The translations under genes and the position numbers were made by a program. A DNA stretch of 64,000 bases, from the NCBI GenBank assembly GCA_913062645.1, contig CAJXVW010000001.1, forward strand, positions 1,054,001 through 1,118,000, read 5' to 3'. The notes under the pieces were generated by a model that was not told where the DNA came from, made no database searches, and saw nothing but the letters and a program-made list of their open reading frames with translations. Every line of letters starts with the position of its first letter. Position 1 is the first letter of the stretch. Source of the DNA: an uncultured Mycoplasmatota bacterium. GTDB lineage: Bacteria; Bacillota_I; Bacilli_A; Izemoplasmatales; Izemoplasmataceae. Shown piece by piece: positions 1 through 8,950 of the stretch.

Positions 1-684
1 CTCGTTGCCGAGCAGGTTGAAGGTGTAATAATACGCATACTTGCCGTTGATCTTCGGGGCATCGACGGTGTATTGCTGACTCGAGTAGTTGTAGTAGGTC
101 GACATCTCCCACTTGTGGGGCCAGAGCAGGACGTTCCAGTCGCCGGCTTCGCCGCTGACGACGAACGTCAGACTGTCGATGTCGCCGTCGTTGTTGACGT
201 CGATGTCGAGCGAGTCGGGGACGAGATCGTTGGCTTCGACGTAGTCGATCGCCCGCTTGAGCAGTTCGTGTTCCCGTTTGTTGCGGGTCGAGGCGGTATA
301 GCCGTCGGGATTGGTGGTGAGATCGTAGGGTTGATAATACCCGCGATCGTAGATGTCGGTATAGAAGATGATCTGGTCGCTTTCGGCGATCAGATACGAA
401 TCGATCGCCAGCTGGCCGTAGGACACATCCAAATAATAGTCACGGAGACTGACGGTGTCGACGCCGTTGAACAGATTCTCGTAGTACGTGTACGAATACG
501 GTGCTTCGTAGTCGGTTTCATCGGCGAAACGGATGAAGATGACGATGTTGTTGAACTGGTCGATGTCACGCAGATACGTGACCCCTTCATCGTACAAAGA
601 GACCCGCGCCGAAACCGGGTCGTGCAATTGGCCGCCAAGGGCGACCAGCAAGCTGAAAAACAGCATCAGGACAAATCGTTTCAT
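1..684 (-). CDS. Secreted M6-family (immune inhibitor A-like) metalloprotease, N-terminal part, runs off the window
   Basis: Two hundred and twenty-eight codons are open on the minus strand from an ATG at 684 to the window edge with no stop. A CCGGAGGT ribosome site precedes the ATG. The first residues are Lys/Arg followed by a hydrophobic run (FVLMLFFSLLVALGG), a typical Sec signal peptide. The early mature region carries features of the M6 peptidase domain: a VIFIRFADE strand, a YYENLFNG segment, and SLRDYYLDVSYGQL. Members of this family are secreted zinc proteases; the HExxH site would lie in the missing part, so catalytic competence cannot be judged. It lies downstream of the PH-domain gene on the same strand, 63 bases away. 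The family call is from recognised motifs and is fairly secure. Confidence 0.75.
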   Translation of the reverse strand, partial: MKRFVLMLFFSLLVALGGQLHDPVSARVSLYDEGVTYLRDIDQFNNIVIFIRFADETDYEAPYSYTYYENLFNGVDTVSLRDYYLDVSYGQLAIDSYLIAESDQIIFYTDIYDRGYYQPYDLTTNPDGYTASTRNKREHELLKRAIDYVEANDLVPDSLDIDVNNDGDIDSLTFVVSGEAGDWNVLLWPHKWEMSTYYNYSSQQYTVDAPKINGKYAYYYTFNLLGNE

Positions 685-747
685 GTCGTCACCTCCGGTG
701 ATACTTCATTGTACCATACATACAAGTTAGCAGGGCCGATTTCGCAA

Positions 748-1158
748 TCAGTCCTCCAGATTGCGACAGCGCCGCAGGAGTTCGTCATAGACGTCCTCGC
801 GTTCGACGGGCCCGATGTACGTCGTACCGCGGACGAAGCCCTTGTCGTGTTCCTTGATTTCGATCCGTCGGGCGGTCATCGCCATCGACGACAAGAAGTT
901 GGTCACGAGCCGGACGCTCTTGATGTTGTCGTAGGGAATGGACTGATGGAACACGTGCATCTTGATGTACAGATCGTCGTCACGCAGTTCGATGTAGCCG
1001 CTGAAAAACGGCAGGATGATCGCCGCCATGACGATCATCGACACGGCGAGAATCCAAATTTCATCCTCCGGAACGAGCCAGAACAGCGGGATGAACATCA
1101 GGATCGAGCCCCACATGATGGCGCCGATCCACCAGTCTACCTTGTGTTTGTAGCGCAT
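748..1158 (-). CDS. Membrane protein with a small bacterial PH domain (YyaB-like)
   Basis: This is a 136-residue protein. Two hydrophobic segments (about residues 9-30 and 34-53) are followed by a soluble C-terminal domain beginning near SGYIELRDDDLYIK. The pattern of an LRDDDLYI strand, an IPYDNIKSV turn and a basic RRIEIKEHDKG region resembles the bPH_4 (YyaB-like, SunI-like) pleckstrin-homology fold. These proteins are membrane-bound and mostly of unknown function; one relative gives bacteriocin immunity in Bacillus. The gene starts 4 bases after the acyltransferase stop with an AAGGAGTG ribosome site, so it is probably the last gene of the mutL-miaA-acyltransferase operon. The family assignment is moderate and the function is unknown. 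Confidence 0.6.
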   Translation of the reverse strand: MRYKHKVDWWIGAIMWGSILMFIPLFWLVPEDEIWILAVSMIVMAAIILPFFSGYIELRDDDLYIKMHVFHQSIPYDNIKSVRLVTNFLSSMAMTARRIEIKEHDKGFVRGTTYIGPVEREDVYDELLRRCRNLED

Positions 1159-1162
1159 CGAA

Positions 1163-2323
1163 TCACTCCTTGTAACTGCCGTTCACATGACGGCACAGTT
1201 CGTACAGGACGAACTGATGCCGGATGTCGGTGAAGTTGTAGGTCACGCCCTCGTAGTCGAACGAGAAACTGTGACGCATCGTATTGACGGGATAACGCAT
1301 CTTCTTGATCTCGAAGATGCGCTCATCGGAGCCGTTTTCCAGGCGCAGCCGGAGGTTCTCGTAATGGACCGTGTAGGTGCCCAGCTTGTGGTTCTTGTGG
1401 CGTTTGACGTCGACGGTGTTGAACGTCACGTCGAACGCGAAGGTGCTGTTCACGACGTCCTCGATGTGGGCGTATTGGAAGTGGTTGTAGTCGACGAGGT
1501 TGTCGAAACGGTTGCCCTCGATGAACTCGTAGGTGTTGATCGTGCCGATCGTGCCGCATGTGTCGCAGACGATGTCATCACCGACGCCCTTGACGGTGAG
1601 TACGCCGCGGCACTCGCTGCACAGGTACACCAGCCGTTCGATGCCTTCGGCACGATGCTTGCGGTTCATGTCGATCATCTGTTCCCGTTGGAAGTCGTAA
1701 TCGTTGTTGTAGATGGCGGCGCGGACGATGTCGTTGATCTCCTGGTCGCTCTTGGTCGCGAGTTCCGACTGGGGAATCAGCGTTCGTGTCGTCGTATGAA
1801 CGACCCCCTGTTTGCTGAAATGATCGGCCCAGCGCGGTTGCGACAGATAGCCGCCTTGCTGTTTGATCAGGATGACGTCGACGTTCAGCCGCTTGAGCAG
1901 CTTGCCAGTCGATTGGTAGATGTCGAGGGTCTCGCCGTAGAAAGTGTTGTCGCCCTCTGGAAACAACCCGATCGCATACCCTTGGCGAATGGCTTCGTAG
2001 ATGCGTCTGGTCGCCTGGATGTCGGGCTTGCCGACACGTTTCTTGATCGTTCGGGCCAGGTGTTTCATGCCCAGTTTCTTGGACCAGTCGAGGTAGGCGA
2101 TTTCGGTGGCGACAAAACGGATGAAGGCTTTGACGTTGGTCATCACGACAAAACTGTCCCAGGTGTTGAAATGGTTCGATATCAACACGAACGGAGCCCG
2201 TTCTTTGGGAATCACGTCTCCGTGATGAACAACCTTCAGTTCGCGTTTCATCAACCAGAACACGATCGGTCTGGCGATTGTGATGAAGGCATCGCTGAGG
2301 ATGTCACGCACGTGGCGTTTCAT
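1163..2323 (-). CDS. PlsC-type acyltransferase with a C-terminal zinc-ribbon extension
   Basis: This is a 386-residue protein. The N-terminal half is a PlsC/LPLAT domain: acyltransferase motif I is NHFNTWD (His51, Asp56) and the FPEG motif is at about 121-124. By family it should move an acyl chain to a lysophospholipid or 1-acylglycerol-3-phosphate at the inner membrane face. Unlike ordinary PlsC proteins (about 200-250 residues) it carries about 190 more residues. These begin with a zinc ribbon, Cys235-x2-Cys238 and Cys253-x2-Cys256, followed by an unrecognised beta-rich domain. The ATG overlaps the miaA stop by 4 bases, so it is translationally coupled. The acyltransferase call is good; the substrate and the role of the extension are unknown. 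Confidence 0.8.
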   Translation of the reverse strand: MKRHVRDILSDAFITIARPIVFWLMKRELKVVHHGDVIPKERAPFVLISNHFNTWDSFVVMTNVKAFIRFVATEIAYLDWSKKLGMKHLARTIKKRVGKPDIQATRRIYEAIRQGYAIGLFPEGDNTFYGETLDIYQSTGKLLKRLNVDVILIKQQGGYLSQPRWADHFSKQGVVHTTTRTLIPQSELATKSDQEINDIVRAAIYNNDYDFQREQMIDMNRKHRAEGIERLVYLCSECRGVLTVKGVGDDIVCDTCGTIGTINTYEFIEGNRFDNLVDYNHFQYAHIEDVVNSTFAFDVTFNTVDVKRHKNHKLGTYTVHYENLRLRLENGSDERIFEIKKMRYPVNTMRHSFSFDYEGVTYNFTDIRHQFVLYELCRHVNGSYKE

Positions 2324-3216
2324 CGGTTCATCTCCGCTTCGACGATGGCGATTGCCCGGTCGATGGTTTGGTCAAAATCATCCGCATCCACCTGGATCCA
2401 GCGGATCGGAAACTGATTGCGGAAAAAGGTGTACTGCTTGCGCGCGAGGTTGCGGTTGTGCTGTTTGATCTTGGCGATCGCGTGCTCGAGCGTCCATTCA
2501 CCGTCGAAATGACGGTACAGCTCGCGGTAGCTGATCGACTTGGTCGCATTGGTGCGGACGCCGCGGTCGTACAAGCCGCGCACTTCATCGATCAGTCCGT
2601 CTTGGAGCATCGCATCGACGCGCTCGTCGAGCATCCGATACAGTTTCTGACGTTCCATCGTCAACCCGAGAATGACGAAATCGTAGACGGGTACGTCCTT
2701 GTTGGTGTTGGCCGAAACCATGTTCTTGTCGCTGCGGGTGATCGCATGGAGCACCCGCTTGCGGTTGTTGGGATGAATTGATTGCGCTGCCTTGGGATCG
2801 CGCTCTTGCAGCAACTCATGTAGTTGTTGGTTGTCGAGATGGTCGTACTTCTGTTCTTCCTCTGGATCACGCCGGGTATCGGTGAAGTTGTAGTCGAACA
2901 GGACACTCTTGATGTAGAGGCCCGTGCCACCGACGATGAGCGGCAGTTTGCCGGCGTCTTCCAAGTCCTTGATTTTGGCCCGCACCATCGTCTGATAGAG
3001 TGCGACGCTGAAGTCCTCGGTTGGTTCGAGGACGTCAATCAGGTGGTGGGTGACACCGTCCATCTCCGCTTCGGTGACTTTGGCGCTGCCGATGTCGAGA
3101 CCGCGGTAGACCTGGACCGAGTCACCGCTGATGACGTCGGTATCGAAATGTTTGGCGAGGGCGACACCGAGACGCGTCTTGCCGATGCCGGTCGGTCCGA
3201 TGACGACGACGATCAT
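2320..3216 (-). CDS. miaA: tRNA dimethylallyltransferase MiaA
   Basis: This 298-residue protein matches the usual family length. It has an N-terminal P-loop, GPTGIGKT, at residues 7-14, the conserved ISGDSVQVYRGLDIGSAK segment, and the TGLYIKSVL region. It transfers dimethylallyl from DMAPP to A37 of tRNAs reading UNN codons. MiaB, which adds the methylthio group to the same base, is encoded at 10388-11830, so the ms2i6A pathway appears complete here. The gene overlaps the mutL stop and the acyltransferase start by 4 bases each, which indicates one operon and tight translational coupling. The mutL-miaA neighbourhood is conserved across Firmicutes. Confidence 0.95.
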   Translation of the reverse strand: MIVVVIGPTGIGKTRLGVALAKHFDTDVISGDSVQVYRGLDIGSAKVTEAEMDGVTHHLIDVLEPTEDFSVALYQTMVRAKIKDLEDAGKLPLIVGGTGLYIKSVLFDYNFTDTRRDPEEEQKYDHLDNQQLHELLQERDPKAAQSIHPNNRKRVLHAITRSDKNMVSANTNKDVPVYDFVILGLTMERQKLYRMLDERVDAMLQDGLIDEVRGLYDRGVRTNATKSISYRELYRHFDGEWTLEHAIAKIKQHNRNLARKQYTFFRNQFPIRWIQVDADDFDQTIDRAIAIVEAEMNR

Positions 3217-4997
3217 GATTGAATCCGGTGGAACATCTTCTCGATTTCACTGACCGTGAAATGGATGATCACGGGTCGACCGTGTGGACAGGTGTAGGGG
3301 TTGTCGCAACCGGACAGATCACTGAGAAGTCGTTCGATTTCCTTGTGGTTGATGTATTTGTTGGCCTTGATCGAGTGTTTGCAGGACAGATTTTTCGCCA
3401 GATCGTCACGGATGTCGGTAACTCTCACATCCCGTCCTTCCAACACATAGCGGGCGATTTCCTCGGCGTAGATGAGTTCGTAGCCGGAGGGGAACCAACT
3501 CGGCACCTCGAGGATGTCGATGCCGTTGTGGTCGTTGACGGTGGCGACGACTCCGAGCGGCTCGAACCGATCGAGCTGATCGGCCAGGCGCAGCACTTCC
3601 GCGTTGGACAGATCAAGCGTGATCGGAATCAGCAGTTTCTGACGTTCGATGGCGACGGCCCCGAATGCCTGGCGGTAGTGCTCGTAACGAATCCGTTCGG
3701 CGGCGGCGTGCTGGTCGATGAGGAACAGGCCTTCGTCGTTCTGGGCGATCAAATAGGTGCCCATGAACTGGCCGATGTATTCGAGACGGGGCAGTTTCGG
3801 CGTTGCCGGAACGATCAGTGGGTCACCTTGTTTGTGAATCTCACCCGCCGTGTCGTCGGATGCTTCCCGCTGTTTCTTCTTGTCGACGAGATCGTTGAGA
3901 TAGTTGACGAAATCCTCCTTGACGAGACTTTGTTCATCGGCGTCGGGGCGGAGGTTGAGTTGCTGGTATTTGGTTTCTTCAGCGGGCTTGACGCGTTCGA
4001 TCTGGGGAATCAGATCGAGGCCGCGGAGCGTGTCGAGGATGGTTCTGGTGATCAACGACAGCAACATCCGCTCCTCGGTGAACTTGACTTCCAGTTTCTG
4101 GGGGTGGACGTTGACGTCGATGAGCAGCGGATCGAGTTCGATGTTGACGAAAACGACCGGGTACTTGCCGATCGGCAGATAGGTCCGGTAGCCTTCGACG
4201 ACGGCGTTGATGACCTTGTTGTTCCTGATCATCCGCTGATTGGCGATGACGGTGACGTGCTGACGCGTCGAGCGCGTGATCTGGGGTTTGGCGAGGTAGC
4301 CGGAAATTTTGAAATACTGGTTCTCGCCGGCGAAGGGAACCATGTTCTTGATGATGTCGACGGAGTAGATGTTGGCGAGCACCTTGCGGTAGTCGTCATC
4401 GCCACTCGTGCGAAACAGGGTACGACCGTCGTTGGTGAGGGTGAACCCGATGTCGGGATGGCTGAGCGCGATCTTGTTGACGTAATCGACGATGTAGGAC
4501 AGTTCGGTCGTCGTCGCCTTGAGATGTTTGAGCCGGGCGGGAGTGTTGTAAAAGAGATAGCGAACGGTGATGGTCGTACCTTTTTTGGGACCGTACTCGC
4601 CTTCTTCCTGAAGTTCGCCCTTGAGGAAAAAGACGCGATAGCCGGTGTCGCCTTCGCTCGAGATCATCTCGAGGTGACTGACGCTCGCAATCGACGGCAA
4701 GGCTTCGCCGCGGAACCCGAGACTGCTGATGTGGAACAAATCCTGCGCCGTCCGGATCTTCGACGTGGCGTGACGCCGGAGCGCCATTTTCATGTCGTCC
4801 TTGCCCATGCCGTCGCCATCGTCGGTGACCTTGATTTCGTTGAGACCGGCTTCGAGCAGATCGATGCGCACCGTTTGCGCATTGGCATCGATCGCGTTCT
4901 CCACCAGTTCCTTGACCACCGAAGCCATGTTTTCCACGACTTCGCCAGCGGCGATGAGGTTGCTCAAATTGTCGTCGAGTTGAATGATTTTGCCCAT
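3213..4997 (-). CDS. mutL: DNA mismatch repair protein MutL with endonuclease motif
   Basis: This is a 594-residue protein. The N-terminal GHKL ATPase is clear, with LIAAGEVVENMASVVKELVE (the usual Arg-Pro after GEVVE is Asn-Met here), DDGDGMGKDD and GFRGEALPSI. The C-terminal region has DQHAAAERIRYE near residue 427, which fits the DQHA(X)2E(X)4E nicking-endonuclease motif found in organisms that lack MutH. It also has CKHSIKA and CPHGRPV metal-site motifs. It should therefore nick DNA after MutS recognises a mismatch. The ribosome site is GAGGGG before ATACC-ATG. It heads the mutL-miaA-acyltransferase-PH operon. Unlike in Bacillus, mutS (6377-8938) is separated from it by two terminator-flanked single genes. 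Confidence 0.96.
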   Translation of the reverse strand: MGKIIQLDDNLSNLIAAGEVVENMASVVKELVENAIDANAQTVRIDLLEAGLNEIKVTDDGDGMGKDDMKMALRRHATSKIRTAQDLFHISSLGFRGEALPSIASVSHLEMISSEGDTGYRVFFLKGELQEEGEYGPKKGTTITVRYLFYNTPARLKHLKATTTELSYIVDYVNKIALSHPDIGFTLTNDGRTLFRTSGDDDYRKVLANIYSVDIIKNMVPFAGENQYFKISGYLAKPQITRSTRQHVTVIANQRMIRNNKVINAVVEGYRTYLPIGKYPVVFVNIELDPLLIDVNVHPQKLEVKFTEERMLLSLITRTILDTLRGLDLIPQIERVKPAEETKYQQLNLRPDADEQSLVKEDFVNYLNDLVDKKKQREASDDTAGEIHKQGDPLIVPATPKLPRLEYIGQFMGTYLIAQNDEGLFLIDQHAAAERIRYEHYRQAFGAVAIERQKLLIPITLDLSNAEVLRLADQLDRFEPLGVVATVNDHNGIDILEVPSWFPSGYELIYAEEIARYVLEGRDVRVTDIRDDLAKNLSCKHSIKANKYINHKEIERLLSDLSGCDNPYTCPHGRPVIIHFTVSEIEKMFHRIQS

Positions 4998-5064
4998 GGT
5001 ATGACCCCTCTTTCACTTATTCTCATTATATACGAACAACCGCCTAAAATCTATGATTTTAACC

Positions 5065-5091
5065 GAAAAAAACACGCCCTCAGGCGTGTTT
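5065..5091 (-). terminator. Rho-independent terminator of the SagB-like gene
   Basis: On the minus strand a 9-bp stem, AAACACGCC/GGCGTGTTT, with loop TGAG is followed by a run of T. The TGA of the loop is the stop codon of the gene at 5080-5844, so the hairpin and the stop coincide. Confidence 0.85.
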
Positions 5092-5844
5092 CTTCTTGCC
5101 GACGGTGAACGCGTAGGTCGCGAACTCCTGATCGATGTCAAGCTGGAGCAGTTCGTCCATCGCGTTTTGCCGATAGGCGGCGATGGCGCAGGCCCCGGCG
5201 TCGATCACCTCGGCGGCGAGCGACAGGTTCTGCCCGGCATGGCCGGCTTCGATGGCGATCATCTTGTGGGCGCAAAACGCGTACTTGTATTCGCTGCGAG
5301 CGGGGACGGCGGTGAATACGAACACCGCGGACGCGCCGCGCAGTTGGCTGTACAAGGCGTGATTGACGCGTTCGCCGAGATCGGCGGCGCGTTCGATCAG
5401 CGCCAATTCGTGGTCGGCTTGCAGGTAGTGGTAGAGACCCGATTCCAGTCCCTCGACATGATCGACGTACAGATAGGTTTCCATCGCATTGGTGGCGCCG
5501 CCGGTTGGAATCGTGCGGAACGTGACGCCTTCTTTGTAAGCACTGACGCGGGCCGTTTCATACAGCAGATAGGAGATTTCTTCCTTGGTCAGCGGCCGCT
5601 CGTCATACTGACGCAGACTGCGCCTGGACGCGACAACCTCGGCGAAGGTCTTCTGATGGACATGGGGGAAGACATGGTCCAGCGTGATCCGCTCTGCCCC
5701 TTTGGAGGCCGGTTTGAATTGTTCCGGACGGTCGTGGTCGAGCGTGCGCGGCGTCTCCGTCTGACGCAGATCCTCCCAGTTCGGACGAATCGCCTGACGG
5801 TTGTTGCGGATCATGTTCTGGACGGTTTGATCGAGTTGTTTCAT
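5080..5844 (-). CDS. SagB/ThcOx-family nitroreductase-fold oxidoreductase
   Basis: This is a 254-residue protein. It has the nitroreductase signature SRRSLRQYDERPLTKEEISYLL, then PTGGATNAMETYLYV, GLYHYL and a C-terminal GHAGQNLSLAA helix. All fit the SagB-type FMN dehydrogenase family. Members of this family in azoline-peptide clusters oxidise thiazolines to thiazoles; many stand-alone members have unknown substrates. No cyclodehydratase (YcaO) or precursor peptide is adjacent, so a RiPP role is not supported here. It is a single-gene unit: TGGTATAAT lies just upstream of its GAGGTGATACC-ATG start, and its own terminator follows. The flavin oxidoreductase call is good; the reaction is unknown. 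Confidence 0.8.
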   Translation of the reverse strand: MKQLDQTVQNMIRNNRQAIRPNWEDLRQTETPRTLDHDRPEQFKPASKGAERITLDHVFPHVHQKTFAEVVASRRSLRQYDERPLTKEEISYLLYETARVSAYKEGVTFRTIPTGGATNAMETYLYVDHVEGLESGLYHYLQADHELALIERAADLGERVNHALYSQLRGASAVFVFTAVPARSEYKYAFCAHKMIAIEAGHAGQNLSLAAEVIDAGACAIAAYRQNAMDELLQLDIDQEFATYAFTVGKKKHA

Positions 5845-5877
5845 GGTATCACCTCAGTGTTCATTATACCACAGTGC

Positions 5878-5917
5878 AAAAAAAAGAACACCTCTACTCG
5901 AACAGAGTCAGGTATTC
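5878..5917 (-). terminator. Terminator of msrB
   Basis: On the minus strand an imperfect stem (GAATACCT paired with AGGTGTTC, continued by ACTC/GAGT) is followed by eight T. The msrB TAG stop lies inside the hairpin. Confidence 0.75.
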
Positions 5918-6322
5918 TTCGTAGCCTCGCTCCTTCATCTTGTCTTTGGGGATGAACTCCAGACTGGCTGAGTTGATGCAGTAGCGGAGATTGCCGTTGG
6001 GGCCGTCGTTGAAGACATGGCCGAGATGGCTGTCGGCGTCGGCGCTGCGGACTTCGGTGCGGATCATGCCGTGCGAAAAGTCGCGCTTGGTGACGATTTC
6101 GTCCCCGTCGACGGGACGCGTGAAGGACGGCCAGCCGCAGTGCGCGTCGAACTTGTCCTTGGACGAGAACAGCACGCGTTTGGATACGACGTCGACGTAG
6201 ATGCCGTCTGCGAACTCGTCGTGATATTCATTTTGAAACGGCCGTTCGGTGCCGTTTTGCTGGGTCACCTTGTATTGAATCGGCGTGAGTTTGATGATTT
6301 GGTCGTGATATTTCTTTGCCAT
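5894..6322 (-). CDS. msrB: Peptide methionine-R-sulfoxide reductase MsrB
   Basis: This 142-residue protein is a single-domain MsrB. HCGWPSF holds Cys62, the substrate pocket region [11 protein letters not shown] follows, and the catalytic cysteine is in RYCINSASL (Cys115). The two CxxC pairs that bind zinc in many MsrB proteins are absent, so it belongs to the zinc-free subgroup. It reduces methionine-R-sulfoxide in proteins, using thioredoxin. No msrA domain is fused or adjacent. It is a monocistronic unit with a TGTAACC-spaced TATAAT box just upstream, a GAGGTGATACC-ATG start and its own terminator. Confidence 0.95.
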   Translation of the reverse strand: MAKKYHDQIIKLTPIQYKVTQQNGTERPFQNEYHDEFADGIYVDVVSKRVLFSSKDKFDAHCGWPSFTRPVDGDEIVTKRDFSHGMIRTEVRSADADSHLGHVFNDGPNGNLRYCINSASLEFIPKDKMKERGYEEYLTLFE

Positions 6323-6355
6323 GGTATCACCTCGGTTACATTATACCAAAGCGAC

Positions 6356-6380
6356 AAAAAAATAGCCCGGTTAAGGCTAT
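6356..6380 (-). terminator. Terminator of mutS
   Basis: On the minus strand the stem ATAGCC/GGCTAT is followed by seven T. The mutS TAG stop codon is part of the stem's first arm. Confidence 0.75.
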
Positions 6381-8938
6381 AATTTTTGTATGATCTTGTG
6401 CAACAGATTGAGTGCCTCAAGCGGCGTCAGCTGATCGATGTCGACGCCTTCTAGGAGCGCCGCAACTTCGTCTTTGACGCGTGGTGTTTCCACTTCCACT
6501 TCGTAGTCGTCGAAGTTGAACAGATTGATCGAGCTGTGGTCGATCAGCTGTTCGTGGGATTCCTCGAGGGAATGAAGAATCTGTTTCGAGCGCTCGATCA
6601 GTCCCTTTGGCAGTTCGGCGAGACTGGCGACGTTGATGCCGTAGGACTTGTCGGTCGGGCCTTCCTTGACCTTGTGCAGAAAGAGGATCGTGCCGTCCTT
6701 GTCCTTGGCGCTGACGTGGACGTTGCGCAGGCGGTTGAGCGACTTGTCGAGGTCGGTGAGTTCGTGGTAGTGGGTCGAGAACAGCGTCTTGGCGCCGATT
6801 TTCTCGTGAATGTACTCGATGATCGCCTGGGCCAGCGCCATGCCGTCGTAGGTGGCGGTGCCGCGGCCGATTTCATCGAACAGGATCAGCGAGCGCTTGG
6901 TGGCGTGCTGGATCGCGTTGTTGGCGTCGAGCATCTCGACCATGAACGTCGATTTACCGCTGACGAGATCGTCGGCGGCGCCAATGCGGGTGAAGATCGC
7001 GTCGAAGACGGGAATCTTCGCGTCCTTGGCCGGTACGAACGAGCCGATCTGGGCGAGAATCGCGGTGATCGCCATCTGGCGCATGTACGTCGACTTACCG
7101 CTCATGTTGGGACCGGTGATGAGGAGAATGTCGGTGTGCTTGTTCATGACGATGTCATTGGGCACGAAGATGTCGTCGGTGAGCACCTTTTCCACCACCG
7201 GATGGCGGGAATCGGTGATTTCGATCGTCGTGTCATCGACCAGCGTCGGACGGATCAGATTGAGTTCTTCACTCGATTGCGCGAGACTGATCAGCATATC
7301 GAGTTCGCTGAGGATGTCGGCGTTCTTCTGGATCGTGTGAATGTGGGTGCGCGCGATGTCGCGCACGGCGAGGAACAGTTCGTATTCGAGCTGGACGCTT
7401 TTCTCTTCACTGGAGAGGATGACTTGCTCCTTGGCCTTGAGTTCTTCGGTGATGTATCGTTCGCTGTTGGCGAGCGTCTGTTTGCGGGTGTATCCGAACT
7501 CGTCCTTGACCTGATCGATCTGGCCCTTGGGGATTTCGATGTAGTAGCCGAACACGCGGTTGTAGCCGATTTTGAGTTTCTTGATGCCGGTCCGCTCGCG
7601 TTCCGTGGCTTGCAGTTCGGTCAGCCATTCCTTGATGTTGAGGGCGGCGTTCTTGATCTCGTCGAGATCGTCGTTGTAGCCGTCCTTGATGATTCCGCCT
7701 TCTTTGATGGTGAGCGGCGGATCGTCTTCGATCGACCGCTCCAGCAGGGCGTAAAAGTCGCTCAAGGGATCGATGTTGTCGGCGAAGAACGTCGTTTGCG
7801 GATTGTCGAGTTCTCGCAGTTTGGTCGTCAGTTCCGGCAGGATCGACAGACTGCGTCGCAGCTGGACGAGGTCCTTGGCGTTGGTGTTGCCGTAACTGAT
7901 GCGACCGACGATCCGTTCCAGATCGTAGACGTGTTTGAGGAGGTCCTTGAGTTCGGCCTTGACGATGAACTCGCGGTTGAGCGCGTCGATCGTGTCGTAG
8001 CGGGTTTCGATGACGTCCTTGTTGACGAGCGGCCGCAGCATCTGTTTTTTCAGATAGCGGCTGCCCATCGCCGTCGTGGCGTGATCGAGCAGCCAGAACA
8101 GACTGCCGATGCGGTTGTTCTGGCGCATCGTTTCGGTAAGTTCGAGGTTGCGGACGGTGTTGGCGTCCATCTTCAGATAACTGCTCGCTTCGAGCACGCG
8201 CGCCGGCTTGAGATGCATCAGTTCGCGTTTTTGGGTCAGGATGATGTAGGACAGGAGTCGGGCGAAGGTCTTCTGCTCGTCTTTGGACGGCAAATGCGCA
8301 AACAGCGCATCGAACACGGCCGGTGTGGTCGTGTCCTTGTGGTAGCTGACGAGCACGCCTTCGCTGGCGATGTAGGACTCAAGGTGTTCGGCGTCATAAA
8401 CACCCGACAGAACCAGTTCCTTCGGTTGGATCTGAAGCAGTTCGCTCTGGAGGATGTTGAGGTCTTTGGGAAGCCGCATCGAATAGGTGTCGCCGGTGGC
8501 GAGTTCGAGGTAACTGATCGTGTAGTTCTTGGCATTGATGCCGATCGCGGCGAGGTAGTTGATGTCGCCTGCCTGGGCTTCCATGAAGGTGCCTGGCGTA
8601 ATCAGACGGACGACGTCGCGACGAACGATCCCCTTGGCGTCCTTGGGGTCCTCGACCTGTTCGCAGATGGCGACCTTGTAGCCTTTCTGAATGAGCCGTT
8701 CGATGTAGCTCTCGGCGGCGTGGTGCGGTACGCCGCACATCGGCACGCGTTCCTCGGCGCCGGCGTCGCGGCCGGTGAGCTGGATCTCCAGTTCGCGGGA
8801 TGCGATGTAGGCATCGGTGAAGAACATTTCGTAGAAGTCGCCCAGTCGAAAAAAGACTATAGCATCGTTATAGTCTTCTTTGATGGTGAGATATTGACGC
8901 ATCATCGGCGTGTATTGTGACTTGTCACCTGCGTCCAT
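6377..8938 (-). CDS. mutS: DNA mismatch repair protein MutS
   Basis: This 853-residue protein has the full MutS1 architecture. The N-terminal mismatch-binding domain carries the Phe-x-Glu type motif in FFRLGDFYEMF. Connector, core and clamp domains follow, and the ATPase domain has Walker A GPNMSGKST at about residues 608-616, FDEIGRGTATYDG as Walker B and signature, and the STHYHEL switch. It recognises mispairs and recruits MutL, which is encoded 1.4 kb further along the same strand. The ribosome site is AAAGGAG. It starts 12 bases after the tail-anchored unknown protein gene and is probably cotranscribed with it. Confidence 0.97.
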   Translation of the reverse strand: MDAGDKSQYTPMMRQYLTIKEDYNDAIVFFRLGDFYEMFFTDAYIASRELEIQLTGRDAGAEERVPMCGVPHHAAESYIERLIQKGYKVAICEQVEDPKDAKGIVRRDVVRLITPGTFMEAQAGDINYLAAIGINAKNYTISYLELATGDTYSMRLPKDLNILQSELLQIQPKELVLSGVYDAEHLESYIASEGVLVSYHKDTTTPAVFDALFAHLPSKDEQKTFARLLSYIILTQKRELMHLKPARVLEASSYLKMDANTVRNLELTETMRQNNRIGSLFWLLDHATTAMGSRYLKKQMLRPLVNKDVIETRYDTIDALNREFIVKAELKDLLKHVYDLERIVGRISYGNTNAKDLVQLRRSLSILPELTTKLRELDNPQTTFFADNIDPLSDFYALLERSIEDDPPLTIKEGGIIKDGYNDDLDEIKNAALNIKEWLTELQATERERTGIKKLKIGYNRVFGYYIEIPKGQIDQVKDEFGYTRKQTLANSERYITEELKAKEQVILSSEEKSVQLEYELFLAVRDIARTHIHTIQKNADILSELDMLISLAQSSEELNLIRPTLVDDTTIEITDSRHPVVEKVLTDDIFVPNDIVMNKHTDILLITGPNMSGKSTYMRQMAITAILAQIGSFVPAKDAKIPVFDAIFTRIGAADDLVSGKSTFMVEMLDANNAIQHATKRSLILFDEIGRGTATYDGMALAQAIIEYIHEKIGAKTLFSTHYHELTDLDKSLNRLRNVHVSAKDKDGTILFLHKVKEGPTDKSYGINVASLAELPKGLIERSKQILHSLEESHEQLIDHSSINLFNFDDYEVEVETPRVKDEVAALLEGVDIDQLTPLEALNLLHKIIQKL

Positions 8939-8950
8939 GGATGAGCTCCT

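Noticed and set aside
3219-5108. Long plus-strand open frame of 629 codons opposite mutL
   Set aside because: It mirrors the mutL codons in the complementary frame, has a low-complexity Val/Asp/Glu-rich translation, no ribosome site and no family motif. Similar mirror frames (73-1233, 6536-8920, 36468-38474, 40178-42445) were rejected for the same reason.
5080-5844. Azoline-peptide (RiPP) biosynthesis cluster
   Set aside because: Only the SagB-like gene is present; no YcaO cyclodehydratase, precursor peptide or dedicated exporter is next to it.
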